The position numbers and the translations under genes are program-made. A stretch of DNA of 35,648 nt from Treponema sp. UBA937 (GTDB taxonomy: Bacteria > Spirochaetota > Spirochaetia > Treponematales > Breznakiellaceae), in the NCBI GenBank assembly GCA_002293455.1, contig DBDH01000087.1:18155-53802 (forward strand), given 5' to 3'. Each line of letters opens with the position of its first letter. The first letter of the stretch is position 1. This document shows positions 30,301-35,648 of the stretch, piece after piece. Under the pieces are notes generated by a model. The model ran no database searches. It had not been told where the DNA came from and worked only from the letters and a program-made list of their open reading frames with translations.

Positions 30301-33300
30301 ATGATATCAGAAACAAGGAATACCGGAAACTCATTGACTTCAAAGCCCATGACTTCGGGTCTGTTGGATGAGCTGAAACGGCTTGCCGGGGCCGGTGAGA
30401 TCAACGACTTCAATGTTACTCTGGACATCGACAGTTTGCCGCCGGAAGAACAAGAAGCCGCCCGTCTGCTCGCTCAGATATTGCATAACTATAGAGCCGC
30501 CACAGAATACGACTTGATGAAATACAGGCTCGCCAGTGACGCCCTCGGTATCGCCCATTGGGATATGGATGTGGTAGATGAAGATCCGGTCAATCCGAAC
30601 AACCGCTTTACCTGGTCGCAGGAATTCCGCAATATGCTCGGATTTACCGATGAAAACGATTTTCCGAATATCCTGTCAAGCTGGTCGGACCGTTTGCATC
30701 CTGATGAAAAGAACAGAGTTCTCAGCGCGTTTGAGACTCATCTGAATGACTATACCGGCGAAACGCCGTTTAATATTGAATACCGTATGACGGTAAAAAG
30801 CGGAGAAACCCGTTATTTCCATGCCTTTGGAGAAACAGTAAGGGATAAAAACGGCGCGCCCCTGCGGGTGGCAGGCGCCCTTGAGGATATAACCGGCATC
30901 GTCAAGCAGCAGGAAATTTTGGCCAATATTCTCAATAGTCTGGACGCCATTATTTTGGTGACTGTTCCTGAAACCGGCGAGATACTCTTTATCAGTGAGA
31001 AAAACAAGGCGTTTTTCGGCGTTGAAGGAGACGGAACAGGGAAGCCCTGCTATGCATTTCTGCACGGATACTCGCAGCGGTGTGATTACTGCCCCTATGA
31101 GGAGCTTAAGCAGACCCCAGGAACAGTTTTGGAATGGGAACAGTTTCTTCCGTATATGGCCCGGACCTACCGTATGACAGCAATGTTGATTGATTGGCCC
31201 GGCGGTAAGAAAGCCCACCTTGAATTTGGCGTAGACACAACCGAAACAAAACGCTCGCGGGAAACCCTGGCTAATATCCTCAATAGTTTGGACGCCATTA
31301 TATTGGCGACGGTTCCCGAAACCGGTGAAATTCTCTTTATCAACGATAAAAACAAAGCGTTCTTCGGCATTGAAGAAGATGGAACAGGTAAACCCTGCTA
31401 CGAATTTCTGCACGGACGCCCTCGGCGCTGTGATTATTGCCCGTATACCGAGCTTGAGCAGAACCCGGAAGCGGTTGTGCAATGGGAACCCGTTGATCCG
31501 CATATTGATCAGACGCACCGCATGACGGCAAGGTTGATTGACTGGCCCGGCGGTAAGAAAGCCCACCTTGAATTCGGTGTGGACATAACCGAGGTAAAAC
31601 GTTCGCAGGAGATTCTGGTCAATATCCTCAGCAGTTTGGACGCTCTTATTTTAGTAACCGTTCCTGAAACCGGTGAGATTCTTTTTATCAACGATAAAAC
31701 CAGTGATTTTTTTGGCGCCGGTAAAGACGGCATAGGAAAAATCTGTTATGAATTTCTGCATGGCAGAACAGAGCGGTGCGACCGCTGTCCATACAAAGAG
31801 ATTGTAAACGAGACCGGTAAAGTAATTCAATGGGATGCGTATTATCCGGACAGAGATTGTACTCACAGTTTGACATCGCTGCTGATAAACTGGCCCGGCG
31901 GAAGAAAAGCCCAGATGGATTTCGGTGTGGACATAACCGAAATGCAGCGGACGAAAGACGCGCTTGAAAAGCGCGAAAAAATGCTCGATATTATGAACCG
32001 CGCGGCGCTCCTTCTTCTTTCAAAAAAGGATGAGACCTTTGAGACCGCGATGATGGAAGGTTCCAGTCTTATTGCCAGTATGGTGAATATCGACCGAATG
32101 TCAATATCACGCAATACTCGAAAGCCGGACGGCTTGTACGCGTCGCAAATCTACCGTTGGAAAAAAGATGCAAATTCCTATATCGAAGTAGTGTCTGGAC
32201 TCCAGGACAACCCATATTCTAAGAATATCCCGCGCTGGGAAGGGATTTTGGCGTCCGGCGAGTGCATCAATGGTCCGGTGCGCCTTATGCCGGAAGCCGA
32301 CGCGCTGAAACAATTCGGCTGTGTGACGGTGCTGGTTATCCCCATATCGATTGAAGGCACTTTTTGGGGCTTCGTTCTTTTGGAGGATTTAACAGAAGAG
32401 CGGACCTTTACCGATGATGAGGTTGATATACTGCGTTCCGCAAGCCTTATGCTGGCAAATGTGGTAATCCGCAATGATGAAGCGGAAAAATTACGAGAAG
32501 CCAATGAACACGCCAAGCTCATGCTCAACGCAACGCCCTTTGGCTGCATGTTATGGGGCCGCGAGCACCATCTCTTTGACTGCAATGAAGCTTCCATTAA
32601 ACTTTTTGGGTTTAAGGACAAAAAAGAGCACCTTGAAAATTTCTTTAAATGCGTTCCCGAATATCAAAGTGACGGCGCGTACTCCGTTGAGAAAGCTTAT
32701 GCGATGGTAGATAAAGCATTTGCCGAAGGACATTGCGCTTTAGAGTGGATGCATCAATCATTGGACGGAACGCCGATTCCGTCAGAAGTCACACTGGAAC
32801 GGATCAGATATGGAGATGATTTTGTAGTTGCCGGATATATACAGGATATGCGCGAATACACCCGGATGATGCGTGAGATAGAGCAGCAGACTTACCTGCT
32901 GCAAACAGTAAACCGCATGTCCGCTGTCATGCTGACATCTTCCGTCGATACCTTTGAAAGTGATCTGCTGCGCTCCATGGGTATTATGGCTACAGCATCG
33001 GATGTGGACCGCGTATATATCCTTAAAAACCGTGTACGTGACGGGTGCTTATACTGCGCCCAGATTTATGAGTGGTCGGAAAACGTTGAACCTCAGCAGG
33101 ATAAAGGGATGGGCGATGAATCGGTTTACGAGGAGATGGCGCCGGGATGGGGAGAGCAATTGGCGCAGGGACAGTGTTTTAACGGCATTGTCCGTTTCAT
33201 GGACGATAAACAAAAGGCAATACTGTCGCCCCAGGGCATCCTGTCTATTCTGCTGGTACCCATATTCGTCAAGGAGGAATTCTGGGGCTTCATCGGCTTT

Positions 33301-34620
33301 GATGATTGCCATAATGAACGTCTTTTTTCCAAAAATGAAGAAACTATCCTGCGCTCCGCCAGCGAACTGATTGCCGATGCCCTCATCCGCAACAACATGG
33401 AGGAGAATCTTCGCGTCTCCGCCGTCCAGTTACAAAGCGCGCTTACTGCCGCACAGGCAGCCAACCGCGCGAAAAGCGAGTTTTTGTCACGCATGAGCCA
33501 CGAGATGCGGACACCGATGACCGCCATTATCGGCATGACCACCATCGGCAAGAACGCGGCGGATCCCGGTCGGAAAGATTATGCGTTCGACAAGATCGAG
33601 GAGTCCTCCGCGCATCTGTTGGGGCTTATCAACGACATATTGGATATCTCAAAAATCGAAGCAAACAAGCTGGAACTGAACATCGGCGTTTTCGCGTTTG
33701 GGGATATGCTCCGAAAAGCCGTTTCTTTTGTGCAGGTCAGTATCGATGAAAAGAAACAGCGTTTTTCTATGGATATGGGCGGCGATGTGCCGTCTCTGGT
33801 TTCAGGGGATGAGCAGCGCCTGAAACAGGTTATCATCAATCTGCTTGCGAACGCGGTAAAATTCACGCCCGAAGAAGGTTCTATCCGTCTCGATGTTTCC
33901 CTTACCGAAGCAACGGACAAAACAGCCTATGAACTGCGTGTTGCGGTCACCGACAGCGGCATAGGTATAGCCCCTGAACAGCAGCAGAAAATTTTCCTTG
34001 CCTTTGAACAGGCTGAGGGCGGCACTAGCCGCAAGTTTGGCGGCACGGGTCTCGGCTTGTCTATTTCAAAGCGCATTATCGAACTAATGGGCGGCTCTAT
34101 TTGGGTTGAGTCAGAAGAAGGCAAAGGTTCCCGGTTTATATTCACCATAAAATTGGGACGTGCCGGTCAAGATGCCCTTCCAGCGTCCGCGGCTTCTGAC
34201 GACAGCAGTATTCCTGAAAAGGATACCTCCGGGGAGTTCATCGGCAAGCGATTGCTGATTGCCGAAGATATAGCGATTAACCGCGAAATCCTTCTGGCGC
34301 TGTTGGACGGCACGGGATTTATCATCGACGAAGCTGCAGATGGACGGAAAGCGTTTGATATGGTCGCGGCGAATCCGGATGCCTACGATTTAATATTCAT
34401 GGATTTGCAAATGCCTGAAATGGACGGCTTTGAATCGACCCGGCGCATCCGCAGTTTGCTGACGAAGCATAACCGTAAGCGGAAACTGCCCATCATCGCG
34501 ATGACCGCGAATGTGTACAAGGATGATATTGAAAATTGCCTTGCCGCGGGCATGGACGATCATATCGGCAAACCCTTGGATACGGATATACTGTTTGAAA
34601 AGCTGCGCCGGTATTTGTAG
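30301..34620 (+). CDS. Cytoplasmic hybrid sensor histidine kinase with triplicated Cys-PAS array
   Basis: The product is 1439 residues with no membrane segment. The order of domains is: N-terminal region and PAS (about 60-200); three tandem 116-residue PAS units at 206-321, 322-437 and 438-553; GAF (about 561-727); PAS (737-861); GAF (864-1038); HisKA with phospho-His1067 (SRMSHEMRTPM); HATPase with Asn1184 and the DSGIGI and GGTGLGLSIS loops; and a receiver with Glu1322, Asp1323, phospho-Asp1368, Thr1402 and Lys1424. Each tandem PAS has Cys-x10-Cys-x2-Cys: 250/261/264, 366/377/380 and 482/493/496. These may bind a metal or sense redox state. All signalling residues are present, so it should be active. 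The two GAF domains also look like duplicates of each other. No separate response regulator is nearby, so the output partner is unknown. Confidence 0.95.
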   Translation: MISETRNTGNSLTSKPMTSGLLDELKRLAGAGEINDFNVTLDIDSLPPEEQEAARLLAQILHNYRAATEYDLMKYRLASDALGIAHWDMDVVDEDPVNPNNRFTWSQEFRNMLGFTDENDFPNILSSWSDRLHPDEKNRVLSAFETHLNDYTGETPFNIEYRMTVKSGETRYFHAFGETVRDKNGAPLRVAGALEDITGIVKQQEILANILNSLDAIILVTVPETGEILFISEKNKAFFGVEGDGTGKPCYAFLHGYSQRCDYCPYEELKQTPGTVLEWEQFLPYMARTYRMTAMLIDWPGGKKAHLEFGVDTTETKRSRETLANILNSLDAIILATVPETGEILFINDKNKAFFGIEEDGTGKPCYEFLHGRPRRCDYCPYTELEQNPEAVVQWEPVDPHIDQTHRMTARLIDWPGGKKAHLEFGVDITEVKRSQEILVNILSSLDALILVTVPETGEILFINDKTSDFFGAGKDGIGKICYEFLHGRTERCDRCPYKEIVNETGKVIQWDAYYPDRDCTHSLTSLLINWPGGRKAQMDFGVDITEMQRTKDALEKREKMLDIMNRAALLLLSKKDETFETAMMEGSSLIASMVNIDRMSISRNTRKPDGLYASQIYRWKKDANSYIEVVSGLQDNPYSKNIPRWEGILASGECINGPVRLMPEADALKQFGCVTVLVIPISIEGTFWGFVLLEDLTEERTFTDDEVDILRSASLMLANVVIRNDEAEKLREANEHAKLMLNATPFGCMLWGREHHLFDCNEASIKLFGFKDKKEHLENFFKCVPEYQSDGAYSVEKAYAMVDKAFAEGHCALEWMHQSLDGTPIPSEVTLERIRYGDDFVVAGYIQDMREYTRMMREIEQQTYLLQTVNRMSAVMLTSSVDTFESDLLRSMGIMATASDVDRVYILKNRVRDGCLYCAQIYEWSENVEPQQDKGMGDESVYEEMAPGWGEQLAQGQCFNGIVRFMDDKQKAILSPQGILSILLVPIFVKEEFWGFIGFDDCHNERLFSKNEETILRSASELIADALIRNNMEENLRVSAVQLQSALTAAQAANRAKSEFLSRMSHEMRTPMTAIIGMTTIGKNAADPGRKDYAFDKIEESSAHLLGLINDILDISKIEANKLELNIGVFAFGDMLRKAVSFVQVSIDEKKQRFSMDMGGDVPSLVSGDEQRLKQVIINLLANAVKFTPEEGSIRLDVSLTEATDKTAYELRVAVTDSGIGIAPEQQQKIFLAFEQAEGGTSRKFGGTGLGLSISKRIIELMGGSIWVESEEGKGSRFIFTIKLGRAGQDALPASAASDDSSIPEKDTSGEFIGKRLLIAEDIAINREILLALLDGTGFIIDEAADGRKAFDMVAANPDAYDLIFMDLQMPEMDGFESTRRIRSLLTKHNRKRKLPIIAMTANVYKDDIENCLAAGMDDHIGKPLDTDILFEKLRRYL
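30916..31959 (+). repeat. Three 348-bp tandem repeats within the kinase gene
   Basis: Units start at 30916, 31264 and 31612, exactly 348 bases apart, and each encodes one 116-residue cysteine PAS unit. Nucleotide identity is high: TGGCCCGGCGGTAAGAAAGC, for example, is identical in units 1 and 2. Recent in-frame duplication is likely. Confidence 0.9.
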
Positions 34621-34648
34621 AAAGTGTCATCAAAATACCAAGGCCTGC

Positions 34649-34691
34649 CCCGGCCCAGTGGTCGGGTCGGGCTTTCCGCTCCTCTTTTTTT
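34649..34691 (+). terminator. Terminator after the hybrid kinase
   Basis: CCCGGCC (34649-34655) pairs with GGTCGGG (34660-34666) around CAGT, with one G-U pair. A run of T appears only about 18 bases later (34684-34691), so the structure is not ideal. Confidence 0.45.
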
Positions 34692-34755
34692 GAAAAAAAC
34701 TGTTTGTATTAAAGCAAAAACCACATCAATGCCATATATCGGTGTGGAGGCTGCT

Positions 34756-35648
34756 ATGTCCATAAATACCAAATACAAGAACAGCGTCTTCACAACGCTG
34801 TTCAATGATTCAGCTGTGCTAAGGGAACTTTACGGCGCCCTCGGCGGTGTTTCTCTGCCGCCGGATACTCCCATAGAAATTAACACACTCGAAAATGTGC
34901 TGTACATGGATTTTTACAACGACATCTCGTTTGAAATCGGCGGAAAACTGGTCGTGCTTATCGAGCATCAAAGTACGATAAACCCGAACATGGCTCTGCG
35001 GCTGTTGCTGTACATCACCCGTATCCTCGAAAAGAAAACGCAAGGCAGTACCTTGTATTCAAAAAGACGGCTGACTATTCCCAATCCTGAGTTTTTTGTG
35101 CTTTACAACGGAACTGACCCGTTCCCCGATACCGCTGTTCTCCGTTTGTCAGATTTATTTGCCAGCCCGGAGGATTTAGGCCTGCCTGAAAGGACTCATC
35201 ATCTTTTGGATTTAGAGGTAAAGATCATCAACATCAACGGAGGGAGAAACGCGGAGATCGTAAATCGTTGTAAAGAACTGGCTGAATACAGTTTTTTTGT
35301 GGATAAAGTGCGTGAATACCAAAGAGAGTCGGGAAATTTGGAAGAAGCGATAAAAAAAGCTATCAAATATTGTGAGAAACATGATATACTGAGAGAGTAT
35401 TTGAAGATACATGGTTCGGAGGTTTTGAATATGCTGTTGGAAGAATGGAACATGGAAGACGCAATTGCTTACGCACGTAAAGAAGGCCGCGAAGATGGAC
35501 GTGAGGAAGGCAGAGCAGAAGGTATAGAGTTCGGGATGGCAAAAGGCCGTTCCGAAGGCAGAAAAAAAGGCCGTGAAGAACGGGATACATATTTTCTCGA
35601 GCTATTAGACCAAGGACTCTCAACAGATGAAATCAAACAACAGATTTA
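34756..35648 (+). CDS. Rpn/YhgA-type PD-(D/E)xK nuclease, 3' end cut by window
   Basis: The frame runs 297 residues from the ATG at 34756 to the window edge without a stop. GGAGG lies five bases before the start. The N-terminal nuclease core has NSVFTTLFNDSAVLRELY, then the PD-(D/E)xK-like DISFEIGGKLVVLIEHQS, where E-x-Q replaces E-x-K, as is common in this family. LRLLLYITRIL follows. The C terminus is a charged helical Gly-Arg-Glu repeat region (GREDGREEGRAEG), typical of Rpn proteins. Rpn nucleases (PD-(D/E)xK family transposase relatives) promote recombination in E. coli and often occur in many copies in termite and gut Treponema, from memory. The end of the protein is not in the window. 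Confidence 0.88.
   Translation, partial: MSINTKYKNSVFTTLFNDSAVLRELYGALGGVSLPPDTPIEINTLENVLYMDFYNDISFEIGGKLVVLIEHQSTINPNMALRLLLYITRILEKKTQGSTLYSKRRLTIPNPEFFVLYNGTDPFPDTAVLRLSDLFASPEDLGLPERTHHLLDLEVKIININGGRNAEIVNRCKELAEYSFFVDKVREYQRESGNLEEAIKKAIKYCEKHDILREYLKIHGSEVLNMLLEEWNMEDAIAYARKEGREDGREEGRAEGIEFGMAKGRSEGRKKGREERDTYFLELLDQGLSTDEIKQQI

Overview
The window looks like a spirochaete chromosome, most likely Treponema or a close relative. This rests on three things: the tuf-S10-spc-alpha ribosomal cluster with no adk, map or infA between secY and rpmJ; the general look of EF-Tu and the ribosomal proteins; and the flanking genes (class III cyclase-like protein, YmdB-like protein, DUF4097 protein, large PAS/GAF hybrid kinase). 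The genus is an inference from remembered family features, not from a search.

Layout. (1) 1-630: the 3' end of a gene whose product has an Asp/Asn-rich linker and a beta-sandwich-like domain. (2) 631-1175: a 545-base gap with no confident gene. It holds a candidate structured RNA and, at 1092-1120, a good promoter for tuf. (3) 1176-16440: a colinear ribosomal super-operon of tuf, 27 ribosomal protein genes, secY and rpoA, ending in a small four-cysteine zinc-ribbon gene and a strong intrinsic terminator (16467-16501). Genes are packed tightly, often with 1-11 base overlaps. The few larger gaps (tuf/rpsJ, rpsJ/rplC, rplO/secY, secY/rpmJ) hold RNA hairpins that may set RNA processing or relative expression. 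S4, S14, L24 and L36 all keep their zinc-type cysteines.

(4) 16506-22711: mixed accessory genes. They are a class III nucleotidyl cyclase-like protein (minus strand), a one-cysteine thioredoxin-like protein, a TPR protein, a YmdB-type metallophosphoesterase homologue that lacks several metal ligands and overlaps a RseC-like membrane protein, a small heat-shock protein behind a leader able to hide its ribosome-binding site, and a secreted DUF4097 protein built from 36-residue repeats. (5) 22736-26012, minus strand: deoC downstream of a family B DNA polymerase. (6) 26153-30114: a DUF2974 alpha/beta hydrolase, a B12-binding radical SAM protein (minus), an AlkC/AlkD-like HEAT-repeat protein and a YjbR/MmcQ protein. 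(7) 30301-34620: a 1439-residue soluble hybrid histidine kinase with three tandem 116-residue cysteine-bearing PAS repeats. (8) 34756 to the end: an Rpn/YhgA-type nuclease gene cut by the window edge.

The best candidates for something new are the degenerate YmdB homologue coupled to RseC, the structured RNA upstream of tuf, the possible RNA thermometer on hsp20, the triplicated cysteine PAS array, and the small zinc-ribbon gene at the end of the ribosomal operon. No tRNA, rRNA, CRISPR array, insertion sequence or replication origin was recognised.
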